From: Streptomyces sp. NBC_00287
Lineage (GTDB): Bacteria; Actinomycetota; Actinomycetes; Streptomycetales; Streptomycetaceae
Reading direction: 5' to 3'
NCBI RefSeq assembly: GCF_036173105.1
Contig: NZ_CP108053.1
Coordinates: 7,564,001 to 7,628,000, forward strand
DNA length: 64,000 nt
Program-made: the position numbers and the translations under genes
Shown: positions 25,647 to 33,095 of the stretch, piece after piece
How positions within the stretch are numbered: the stretch's first letter is position 1
How the letters are laid out: every line of letters begins with the position of its first letter
The notes under the pieces: generated by a model
The model's input: the letters and a program-made list of their open reading frames with translations, nothing else
Databases searched by the model: none
Told to the model about the DNA's origin: nothing

Positions 25647-26282
25647 ATGAGGTTCACGAAGAAGTCGCACGCCTGCGTCCGTCTGGAGAAGGACGGGCGC
25701 ACGCTCGTCCTCGACCCCGGAGTTTTCAGCGAGGAGGACGCCGCCCTCGGCGCGGACGCGATCCTCGTCACGCACGAGCACCCCGACCACTTCGACGAAG
25801 AGCGGCTGCGCACCGCGATGGAGGCCGACCCGGCCGCCGAGATCTGGACCCTGAAGTCGGTCGCGGAGAAGATCTCGGCCGCCTTCCCGGGCCGGGTGCA
25901 CACCGTCGGCCACGGCGACACCTTCACCGCCGCCGGCTTCGACGTCCAGGTCCACGGCGAACTGCACGCGGTCATCCACCCGGACATCCCCCGCATCACC
26001 AACGTCGGCTATCTCGTCGACGGCGGCCGCGTCTTCCACCCCGGCGACGCCCTCACCGTCCCCGACCACCCGGTCGAGACACTGATGCTCCCGGTCATGG
26101 CCCCCTGGAACAAGATCTCCGAGGTCATCGAGTACGTCCGTGAGGTCAAACCACAGCGCGCCTACGACATCCACGACGCCCTGCTCACCGACCTCGCCCG
26201 GCCGATCTACGACAACCAGATCGGCGCTCTCGGCGGCGCCGAGCACCTGCGCCTTGCGCCCGGGGAGAGCGCGGCTCTCTGA
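25647..26282 (+). CDS. Metallo-beta-lactamase fold hydrolase
   Basis: A 211-residue MBL-fold enzyme, probably cytoplasmic. It begins MRFTKKSHACVRLEKDGRTL and has the metal motif HEHPDH (residues 47-52), then a further histidine in VHGELHAVIHPD and the aspartate in VFHPGDALTVP. The family resembles UlaG/L-ascorbate-6-phosphate lactonase-like hydrolases, so phosphodiester or lactone hydrolysis is possible, but the substrate is unknown. It follows pcaL by 31 bases and directly precedes xthA, which has its own promoter. Confidence 0.85.
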   Translation: MRFTKKSHACVRLEKDGRTLVLDPGVFSEEDAALGADAILVTHEHPDHFDEERLRTAMEADPAAEIWTLKSVAEKISAAFPGRVHTVGHGDTFTAAGFDVQVHGELHAVIHPDIPRITNVGYLVDGGRVFHPGDALTVPDHPVETLMLPVMAPWNKISEVIEYVREVKPQRAYDIHDALLTDLARPIYDNQIGALGGAEHLRLAPGESAAL

Positions 26283-26305
26283 TTGTCAGTGCCGCCGGGT
26301 AGGTT
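26283..26305 (+). promoter_or_regulatory. RecA-independent DNA-damage (PafBC-type) promoter of xthA
   Basis: TTGTCAGTG, eight bases, then TAGGTT fits the RecA-NDp consensus tTGTCRgtg-N8-TAnnnT exactly. The -10 element ends 7 bases before the xthA ATG, so the transcript should be leaderless or nearly so. Confidence 0.8.
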
Positions 26306-26312
26306 GTGAGTC

Positions 26313-27092
26313 ATGCGTATCGCGACCTGGAACGTGAACTCGATCACCGCCCGCCTGCCGAGGCTCCTTGCCTGGCTGGAGAGCAGTGGCACCGACGTGC
26401 TCTGCCTCCAGGAGGCCAAGGTCGCCGAGGACGCCTTCCCGACGGAGCAACTGCGCGAGCTGGGCTACGAGTCGGCGGTCCACGCGACCGGCCGGTGGAA
26501 CGGCGTGGCGGTGCTCTCCCGCGTCGGCATCGAGGACGTCGTCAAGGGCGTGCCCGGCGACCCCGGCTACGAAGGCTCGGTCGAGCCCCGCGCCATCGCC
26601 GCGACCTGCGGCCCGGTCCGCGTCTGGTCGGTGTACGTACCGAACGGCCGTGAGGTGGACCACCCCCACTACGCCTACAAGCTCCAGTGGTTCGAGGCCC
26701 TGAAGGCGGCCGTCGCGGGTGACGCGGGCGGCAGCCGCCCGTTCGCGGTGCTGGGCGACTACAACGTGGCGCCGACGGACGACGACGTCTACGACGTGGC
26801 GGCCTTCGAGGGTCTGACCCATGTCACCCCCGCCGAGCGCGCGGCCCTGGCGTCCCTCCGCGAGGCGGGCCTGTCCGATGTGGTCCCCCGCCCCCTGAAG
26901 TACGACCACCCCTTCACCTACTGGGACTACCGCCAGCTCTGCTTCCCCAAGAACCGCGGCATGCGCATCGACCTGGTCTACGGCAACGAGCCGTTCGCGA
27001 CAGCGGCCAAGGACGCGTACGTGGACCGCGAGGAGCGCAAGGGCAAGGGCGCGTCGGACCATGCGCCGGTGGTGGTGGACCTTGATGTGTAG
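26313..27092 (+). CDS. xthA: Exodeoxyribonuclease III / AP endonuclease
   Basis: A 259-residue exonuclease III family enzyme for base-excision repair: it cuts 5' of abasic sites and trims 3' ends. Motifs are RIATWNVNSITARL (Asn), CLQEAKV (catalytic Glu), WSVYVPNGR, the active-site GDYNVAPTDDDVYD, RIDLVYGN and the C-terminal SDHAPVVVDL (catalytic Asp-His). Length is normal. The damage-type promoter immediately upstream suits the function. No RBS is visible before ATG 26313, consistent with leaderless initiation. Confidence 0.95.
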   Translation: MRIATWNVNSITARLPRLLAWLESSGTDVLCLQEAKVAEDAFPTEQLRELGYESAVHATGRWNGVAVLSRVGIEDVVKGVPGDPGYEGSVEPRAIAATCGPVRVWSVYVPNGREVDHPHYAYKLQWFEALKAAVAGDAGGSRPFAVLGDYNVAPTDDDVYDVAAFEGLTHVTPAERAALASLREAGLSDVVPRPLKYDHPFTYWDYRQLCFPKNRGMRIDLVYGNEPFATAAKDAYVDREERKGKGASDHAPVVVDLDV

Positions 27093-27102
27093 ATCCTGAC
27101 GA

Positions 27103-28869
27103 TCAGGGCATCAACGCCCGCAGATCGACCGATGAGGCCAGCGCAGCGAGCCCCGCGTCGCCCGGATGCAGATGGTCGCCACTGTCGAACTCCGGAAGGA
27201 TGCGCGCGGGATGCGCGGGATCCCGCAGGGCAGCGTCGAAGTCCAGGACGCCGTCGAAGGCCCCCGCGTCCCGGATCCACGCGTTCACCTCGACCCGCTC
27301 CGCGTCGGCGGCGGCCGTACACCGTGCCTCGCCCTCGCACGGCACGATCGTGGCGGCCAGCATCCGCAGCCCGCGCGCGTGTCCCCGGTCCGCGAGCTGA
27401 CGCAGGCCCTCGATCACCTGCTCCGAGGTCGCGCCCCAGCGCACATCGTTGACGCCCTCGAACACCACCGCCGTACGCACCGACGGCTGGGCGAGGACAT
27501 CCCGGTCGAAGCGGTTGAGGGCGTTCACCCCGGCCGTGTCGGTGGAGACACCGTCACCGGGGTAGCGGTCGGCGACCACACGGTTGCCGGAGATCCCCTG
27601 GTTGACCACGCCGTAGTGCGGAACCTCGTCCTGGCCGAGCAGCCGGGACGCCAGCACATTCGGCCAGCGCCGGTTCGCGTCGACCGTGGACTTGTCGCCG
27701 TCGGTGATCGAGTCCCCGAGCAGCACCACCGACCCGGGCCCACCGCTCACGTCCACGCCACCGAGCAGCGGCCAACTGGTCAGGGTCGAGGTGTACGCCG
27801 TAGCGGAGCCGTCGGCCGAGTGGTCACCCGGTTCGCTCACATACGACCGTTGCTGCGCGAGCCGGTGCACGGGTGCCGCCGACACCGTGCCGGGCAGATG
27901 GAAGCTGACCAGGAGGTTCGTGTCCGCGGGCACCGAGAAGCCCAGCGGGTCGCTGAACACCTGGGCGCCCGCCGGGATCTCGGTGCCCGCGGCACCGCCG
28001 AACGACAGCGGCACCGGCGTCCCCTGCGGTGTGGCGCCGGACGCCTGGACCGCCACCGTGGCGCTCCCGATCCGTACCGGCGCCGCCGCGAAGGTGTTGT
28101 CGAACCGGACGCGGACCTGCGGCCCGCCCGCCGAGGTGTGCACCACAAGACGCAGCGTCCGGTCGGTCCACGGGCCCACGGCCGCATAGCCGCCGGTCGC
28201 CGTGCCCCAACTTCCGCTCCAACCGAGGGTGTCGGTGCGCACCGACACGGCGAACACATGCAGTCCGGCCGCGCGCGGCAGCCGTACCGAGGCCACCTCG
28301 CGGCCCGCCGCGAGCGGCACCGTGACGACGTACAGCCGGGCCTTCTCGGGGAGTTGACCGCCCGGTGTGTTGACGTGGGGGAGGGCCAGAGCCTTGGTGG
28401 CGAGCGGGCCCGTGCGCCAGTCGGGGGCGGTCAGCCGGTACGGGGTGCGGCTGCCGTTCGCGTATGCGACCGTGCCGGTGCCGGTCACTTCCTCGCCGGT
28501 GGTGCCGGCGACGAGGAAGGCGAGGGCGTCACCCCGGCCGCGGACGCGGATGTTCTGGCCGTCGGCCAGGACGTTGTCCGGCTCGCCCGCGATGCGGCCC
28601 GGCCAGGTTAGGCGGGCGCCCTGCACGGTGAGCGTGCGGCCGGGGGTCCAGCCGGCGGCGGCCAGGTCCGCGGCCGACAGAGAGGCGCCGGTGCCGTCGA
28701 AGTCCGCCTCGGCGGGGCGGGAGTCGTCGCTGACCGCGGTGTTGTCGAAGAGCCGCTCCAGGGGGAGCGGTTCGGTCGCGGTCGTCGCGGAGGCGGTCGC
28801 GGACGACACGGGCAGCAGACCCGCGATCAGCGCGCACACGACCCCCGCGCCCCGAAGACTCAGCCGCAC
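27103..28869 (-). CDS. Secreted SGNH/GDSL-family hydrolase
   Basis: A 588-residue exported esterase-like protein. A signal peptide (GAGVVCALIAGLLPVSSATA) is followed by about 330 residues of beta-rich sequence, then the SGNH catalytic domain: block I VVLLGDSITDGDKST (nucleophile Ser), block II Gly in NQGISGNRVV, block III Asn in FEGVNDVRW and block V Asp-His in DSGDHLHPGDAGL. Members hydrolyse ester or acyl bonds in polysaccharides or lipids outside the cell. The gene is convergent with xthA. Confidence 0.9.
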   Translation of the reverse strand: MRLSLRGAGVVCALIAGLLPVSSATASATTATEPLPLERLFDNTAVSDDSRPAEADFDGTGASLSAADLAAAGWTPGRTLTVQGARLTWPGRIAGEPDNVLADGQNIRVRGRGDALAFLVAGTTGEEVTGTGTVAYANGSRTPYRLTAPDWRTGPLATKALALPHVNTPGGQLPEKARLYVVTVPLAAGREVASVRLPRAAGLHVFAVSVRTDTLGWSGSWGTATGGYAAVGPWTDRTLRLVVHTSAGGPQVRVRFDNTFAAAPVRIGSATVAVQASGATPQGTPVPLSFGGAAGTEIPAGAQVFSDPLGFSVPADTNLLVSFHLPGTVSAAPVHRLAQQRSYVSEPGDHSADGSATAYTSTLTSWPLLGGVDVSGGPGSVVLLGDSITDGDKSTVDANRRWPNVLASRLLGQDEVPHYGVVNQGISGNRVVADRYPGDGVSTDTAGVNALNRFDRDVLAQPSVRTAVVFEGVNDVRWGATSEQVIEGLRQLADRGHARGLRMLAATIVPCEGEARCTAAADAERVEVNAWIRDAGAFDGVLDFDAALRDPAHPARILPEFDSGDHLHPGDAGLAALASSVDLRALMP

Positions 28870-28991
28870 GTCCCGCCCCTCTCCTCGGCACAGCCCTTTG
28901 CTGACGTGATGTCAGGCGGGCACGAAGCTATGGACGTGGCGGGCGTGCGTCAACGAGGGCCGTGTGAACAGCCGACGAACTCACCCGTTCG

Positions 28992-29315
28992 TCACGGCTT
29001 GGCCGTCACGGGCAGCTCGGCGACCACGGCGTGGTCGGACTCGACGGGGCCGAGGTTCGCGGCGCCGCCCGGGGAGCCGAGCTCGGCGAAGAACTCCGTG
29101 TCGGCCCGGCGGAAGTCCGCCCACTCGCCCGGCACGTCGTCCTCGAAGAAGATCGCCTCGACCGGGCAGACAGGCTCGCAGGCGCCGCAGTCGACGCATT
29201 CGTCGGGGTTGATGTACATCTTCCGCTGGCCTTCGTAGATGCAGTCGACGGGGCACTCGTCGACGCAGGCCTTGTCCTTGAGGTCGACGCAGGGCTGGGC
29301 GATGACGTACGTCAT
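28992..29315 (-). CDS. fdxA: Ferredoxin, 7Fe type
   Basis: A 107-residue FdxA-type ferredoxin, a soluble electron carrier. It starts MTYVIAQPCVDLKDKACVDE. The first cluster region has Cys9, Cys17 and Cys21 (CVDECPVDCIYEG), and the second is the classical CVDCGACEPVCPVEAIF. The spacing of the first set fits a [3Fe-4S] plus [4Fe-4S] protein, as in mycobacterial and Streptomyces FdxA. It is a standalone gene; a P450 partner is not adjacent, although the truncated P450 at the window edge could use such a carrier. Confidence 0.95.
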   Translation of the reverse strand: MTYVIAQPCVDLKDKACVDECPVDCIYEGQRKMYINPDECVDCGACEPVCPVEAIFFEDDVPGEWADFRRADTEFFAELGSPGGAANLGPVESDHAVVAELPVTAKP

Positions 29316-29544
29316 GAGCGACTCTCCGTGGTCCAGATGGCGTTGCCGGGCTGGTGAGTTTGGCGAGGGTAGGTGCCGCGGCAGGAATCCCCGTGGATGT
29401 CGGATGGAGTCCGTCTCGAACTGCTGTGGCCCTGCGTTCGGTGCACGTCGGTCCTGGTTGCGGGCGATAATTCAGCGCCCGTAGACTTCAACGTAGGATG
29501 AAATATTTCGCTCCGTGCCCGGCGCGGTGAAAGGACGTACCACC

Positions 29545-30483
29545 GTGTTCTCGGTTCTGGTGCTCGGTACGACATCCGCGCTGGCGTACGCGGCCGCGGC
29601 GGTGGCGCAGCGGATGGCTGCCCTTCGGGCCGCCGGGCCACACGGGATCGGGCTGCGGCGGTCGGGGGCGTGGTGGGTCTCGGTGCTGCTGAACGCGTGC
29701 GGTGCGGTGCTGCATACGGCCGCGTTACGGTACGGCTCGCTCGTCGCCGTGCAAATGCTCGGGGTGCTCACCTTGGTCGCGGCGCCGTTGCTGTCGTCGG
29801 GTGTGCTGCGGCAGCGGATGACGTCGGCGCAGTGGTCGGGGACGGGGCTGACGGTGGCGGGGGTGGTGGGGCTGCTCGCGCTGGTGCCGTCCGCCGGGGA
29901 GAGTCGCACGCTGGACGCGGGGGAACTGGTCGGCGTGGTGGTGCTGACCGGGGTCGCGATGGGGGTGCCGGTGGTCGCGGCGGCGGTCGCTCGTGGTGTG
30001 ACGGTGGCGAGTCTGTTGTACGCGGCTGCTGCGGGGGTCGCTTTTGCGGCGGCGAGTGCGCTGGCGCAGACGGCGGTGCTGCGGGTGACCGGTGCGGGTT
30101 CCGGGACCCTCGCGTCGACTGTGCTCGTGGCCGGTGGGGTGCTGTTTCTGGCGCCGGCCGGGTTGTTGCTGTGTCAACTCGCCTATCGGGGTGGGCTGGA
30201 GGCGCCGCTTGCCACGGTGACGTTGGTGAATCCGGTGTTCGCTGTGGTGATCGGGGTGGCGGTGCTGGGGGATCGGTACGCGACGGGGCTGATGACGGTG
30301 GGTGCCGGGCTTGTTGCGGCTGTTGCCGCCGGGCGGGGGGTGTTCATTCTGGCTCGCGCGGAGACGGATGGCGCGCCGGAGGGGTCTCGGCCTCAAGTCG
30401 CGGCGCCTGGGGGGCATTTCTGGGGGATACGACTGCGGAGGTCGGGGGCGGTGGTGGTGGGCGCGTCGGAATCCCACCGCTAG
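29545..30483 (+). CDS. DMT/EamA-like transporter
   Basis: A 312-residue polytopic membrane protein with about ten hydrophobic segments in two halves, the pattern of the drug/metabolite transporter superfamily (for example VSVLLNACGAVLHTAALRYG, AVQMLGVLTLVAAPLLSSG, LVNPVFAVVIGVAVLGDRYA). The substrate is unknown. I chose GTG 29545, which has AAAGGA at 29530-29535, over a GTG 30 bases earlier. The last 35 residues after FILARAE are hydrophilic and run into repeat-rich DNA, so the original stop may have been lost. Confidence 0.8.
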   Translation: MFSVLVLGTTSALAYAAAAVAQRMAALRAAGPHGIGLRRSGAWWVSVLLNACGAVLHTAALRYGSLVAVQMLGVLTLVAAPLLSSGVLRQRMTSAQWSGTGLTVAGVVGLLALVPSAGESRTLDAGELVGVVVLTGVAMGVPVVAAAVARGVTVASLLYAAAAGVAFAAASALAQTAVLRVTGAGSGTLASTVLVAGGVLFLAPAGLLLCQLAYRGGLEAPLATVTLVNPVFAVVIGVAVLGDRYATGLMTVGAGLVAAVAAGRGVFILARAETDGAPEGSRPQVAAPGGHFWGIRLRRSGAVVVGASESHR

Positions 30484-30484
30484 A

Positions 30485-31017
30485 AACGGCCTCGGCTCCG
30501 CCTTCGGTCCCTTCGGTTGTTCCCACCCGCACCACCCGTGCAGCCATCGTGGCCGGGTGCGGGTGGCCCCTGTGGGGCGGATTCGCCATCGGCGGCTGCG
30601 GGATCCCTCGGCGGATGGCCTGCGGGATCCTCGGCGGGAAGCGGGAAGCGGGAAGCGGGAAGCGGGAAGCGGGAAGCGGGAAGCGGGAAGCGGGAAGCGG
30701 GAAGCGGGAAGCGGGAAGCGCAGGGCTCGGTCACGGCTTCCTCTTCGGTCGTTTCGCTTCGCCAAGGCACGGCTGTGCTGCCGTCGTGGTCGGGCACGGG
30801 GGCCCCTGTGGGGCGGATTCGCCGCCGGCGGCTGCGGGATCCTCGGCGGTGGCCTGCCGGATCGTCGGCATGGAGCGGGGAGCGGGGAGCGCAGGGCTCG
30901 GTCGTATTGCTCCGCCCTGGCACGGCTGTGCTGCCGTCGTGGTTGGGCGTGGGTGGCCCCCGCGGCGCGAACTCGCCTTCGGCGGCTGCCGGTTCCTGGC
31001 GGTGGGTAGCCGCGATG
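30485..31017. repeat. Three imperfect copies of a ~150-bp intergenic repeat
   Basis: Copies at about 30485-30635, 30731-30890 and 30895-31017 share a central GTGGGGCGGATTCGCC-like core (diverged in the third copy), followed by GGCGGCTGCGGGATCC or a close variant. Copies two and three also share ACGGCTGTGCTGCCGTCGTG. No protein-like frame persists through them. The block is non-coding and seems to be a locally amplified repeat. Confidence 0.7.
30636..30719. repeat. Perfect 7-bp tandem repeat, 12 copies of GGGAAGC
   Basis: Twelve uninterrupted copies of GGGAAGC fill 84 bases. A shorter diverged run of the related GAGCGGG lies near 30872-30888. Perfect identity over twelve copies indicates recent or ongoing slippage. 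Confidence 0.95.
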
Positions 31018-31387
31018 GTCAGCCCGACGTCCGTGTTGCGGGCCGCGAGTCCCGCTCGAGGCGCACTGCGACCAGGAACCCCGCCCAGCACCGCCGGCGG
31101 TCAGCCGCGAGTCCTGCCCATCAACCACCGCCAGTTGTAGAACCCCGCCCACCCCCGCCAGTCAGAGAACCCCGCCCATCACCCACCGTTCGCCCAGCCC
31201 CGCCCACCCCCCACCGCCATCCATACAGCCCCACTCAAGCCCCACCCCAGCCCCCCTCGCGCCCCCGAACCACCGCCCTTGTCGCCGTTCCTGGCTCGTG
31301 TAAGGCTCGTCTGAGGTGAGTTCACCAGTTGTTGAGTTTCTTTTGCCGTGTTTGCGCGGCAGCACTCGTACACCACAGGGAGTTCGT
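31018..31387. other. Non-coding, strongly pyrimidine-rich stretch before the proA operon
   Basis: From about 31135 to 31270 the top strand is mostly C with few G, including three copies of GAACCCCGCCCA (31074, 31140 and 31177 approximately). No gene is supported on either strand. The last 70 bases (TTGAGTTTCTTTTGCCGTG region) are AT-richer and probably contain the promoter of the small gene and proA. Confidence 0.55.
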
Positions 31388-31537
31388 ATGAGCAGCACTG
31401 GTTCCGGTCTCACCGTTGCCGCGGAGGAGGCCGAGGCGTTGGCCTGGGTGATGTTGGCCGAGTTGTCGGGGACCGTGCCCGCGCCGCCGCCCGGGGAGCA
31501 GGTGGACGTGGTGGTGGGAGACGGCGGTGAGGGATGA
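31388..31537 (+). CDS. Small conserved-looking protein translationally coupled to proA
   Basis: A 49-residue frame starting MSSTGSGLTVAAEEAEALAW with CAGGGAG ahead of the ATG. Its TGA overlaps the proA ATG as ATGA. The N-terminal part has an amphipathic helix pattern (AAEEAEALAWVMLAELSG); the tail is Pro- and Gly-rich. It has no known function that I can name. The tight overlap suggests it either has a role linked to proline synthesis or serves to set proA translation. Confidence 0.65.
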   Translation: MSSTGSGLTVAAEEAEALAWVMLAELSGTVPAPPPGEQVDVVVGDGGEG

Positions 31538-32850
31538 CCGCCGATGTGTCCGTCGGCGTCGTCCCGGCGCCGGAGGTGGGGGAAGGGGGCGTGCGCGGCG
31601 CTGCCCTTGCCTCCCGCGCCGCCGCCCGGCTGCTTGCCGGTACCTCCGGTGACGTACGGAATGCCGCACTGCTCGCCATCGCGCGGCGGCTGACCGTCGA
31701 CCCCGCCGACATTCTCGCCGCCAATGAGCGGGACCTCGCCGCCGCCCGGGAACTCGGTCTCTCCGCGAGCGTGCTGGACCGGTTGACCCTCACTCGTGAG
31801 CTGCTCGACTCGCTCGCCGGCACCGTGCGTTTCCTCGCCGCCCTACCGGATCCCGTCGGTGCGAGCGTGGACGGCGCCGTCATGCCCAACGGGCTTGAGG
31901 TGCGGCGGATCACGGTGCCTCTGGGTGTGGTCGGGATGATCTACGAGGGGCGTCCGAATGTGACCGTCGACGCCGCCGCCCTCTGCCTCAAGAGCGCCAA
32001 CTCCGCCCTGCTGCGCGGCTCTTCGACCGCCCGGCACACCAACGCCGCGCTCGTCGCCGCCATGCGCAAGGCGCTCGCGGACACCGGTCTGCCCATGGAC
32101 GCCGTACAGATGGTGCCCGGCACCACGCATGCCGCCGTACGGGAACTGATGTCCCTGCGCGGCCTGGTGGACGTCCTCGTCCCGCGCGGCGGCGCCGAGC
32201 TCATCCGGACCACTGTGCGCGAGTCCGCCGTACCCGTGATCGAGACCGGGGTCGGCAACTGTCACGTCTACGTCGATGAACACGCCGACCTCGACAATGC
32301 GCTGGCGATCCTGCTCGACGCCAAGACCCAGCGGACGTCCGTCTGCAATGCCGCGGAGTCCCTCCTCGTCCATGAGGCCGTGGCGCCCGCCTTCCTGCCC
32401 CGCGCCCTGTCCGCGCTGATCGAGCGTGGTGTGGTCGTGCACGGCGACGCGGCGGCGCGGGCCTGCCATGACTCGGTCGTGCCCGCCACCGGCGAGGACT
32501 GGGGCCGCGAATACCTCGACCTGGAGATCTCCGCCGCGGTCGTCGGCTCGCTGGACGAGGCCGTGGAGCACATCCGGCGTCACGGCACCGGGCACACCGA
32601 GGCGATCGTCACCGACTCGCAGTCCGCCGCCCGTCGGTTCGTCGCCTCGCTGGACACCGCGGTGGTCGCCGTGAACGCCTCCACCCGGTTCGCCGACGGC
32701 GGCGAGATCGGCCTCGGCACCGAACTCGGCGTCTCCACCCAGAAGTTGCACGCGCGCGGCCCCATGGGTCTGACCGCGCTGACCACCACCAAATACGTCC
32801 TGGTGGGCGACGGGCACACCAGGGGCTCAGCAGCCGCCCCGCTGCCCTAG
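31534..32850 (+). CDS. proA: Gamma-glutamyl phosphate reductase
   Basis: A 438-residue ProA, which reduces gamma-glutamyl phosphate with NADPH to glutamate semialdehyde, the second step of proline synthesis. Typical segments are GVVGMIYEGRPNVTVDAAAL, NSALLRGSSTARHTN, PRGGAELIRTTV and the catalytic cysteine in KTQRTSVCNAAESLL, ending with LHARGPMGLTALTTTKYV. It is about 20 residues longer than E. coli ProA at both ends. It is convergent with proB, which is unusual because the two often form one operon. Confidence 0.97.
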   Translation: MTADVSVGVVPAPEVGEGGVRGAALASRAAARLLAGTSGDVRNAALLAIARRLTVDPADILAANERDLAAARELGLSASVLDRLTLTRELLDSLAGTVRFLAALPDPVGASVDGAVMPNGLEVRRITVPLGVVGMIYEGRPNVTVDAAALCLKSANSALLRGSSTARHTNAALVAAMRKALADTGLPMDAVQMVPGTTHAAVRELMSLRGLVDVLVPRGGAELIRTTVRESAVPVIETGVGNCHVYVDEHADLDNALAILLDAKTQRTSVCNAAESLLVHEAVAPAFLPRALSALIERGVVVHGDAAARACHDSVVPATGEDWGREYLDLEISAAVVGSLDEAVEHIRRHGTGHTEAIVTDSQSAARRFVASLDTAVVAVNASTRFADGGEIGLGTELGVSTQKLHARGPMGLTALTTTKYVLVGDGHTRGSAAAPLP

Positions 32851-32865
32851 ACGGGAGGTCCGTTC

Positions 32866-33027
32866 ATGCAGATACGCATCATCACGAAGACGAAGCCGGC
32901 GGGCCGGCTCGTGTACCGGGACGATCTACGGCGGGTTCGTCGGCGCAATGTACCGGCGCCGCCGCTGGGGCTGGCCGGAGTGGACAACGACCCCGGCGAG
33001 TTTCACATCGTCCGCAGTATCGACTGA
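32866..33027 (+). CDS. Small ORF (53 aa) downstream of proA
   Basis: A short frame with a very good ribosome-binding site (ACGGGAGGTC ending 5 bases before the ATG), 15 bases after the proA stop. It begins MQIRIITKTKPAGRLVYRDD and ends FHIVRSID. The N-terminal part is basic and could be a beta-hairpin. The middle (RRVRRRNVPAP) is arginine-rich. I do not recognise it. It is followed by a very strong hairpin, so it would be the last gene of the proA transcript. Confidence 0.55.
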   Translation: MQIRIITKTKPAGRLVYRDDLRRVRRRNVPAPPLGLAGVDNDPGEFHIVRSID

Positions 33028-33042
33028 CCGGCACTCGGTACC

Positions 33043-33087
33043 CACAGGGCGGCGCCCGTCGGATGACCCGACGGGCGCCGTCCTGTG
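33043..33087. terminator. Long bidirectional hairpin between convergent proA and proB units
   Basis: A 20-bp stem with one G-T mismatch: CACAGGGC (33043-33050) and GGCGCCCGTCGG (33051-33062) pair with CCGACGGGCGCC (33068-33079) and GTCCTGTG (33080-33087), loop of 5 bases. It lies between the stop of the 53-aa ORF and the stop of proB and should terminate transcription from both sides. Confidence 0.9.
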
Positions 33088-33095
33088 TCCGAGCC

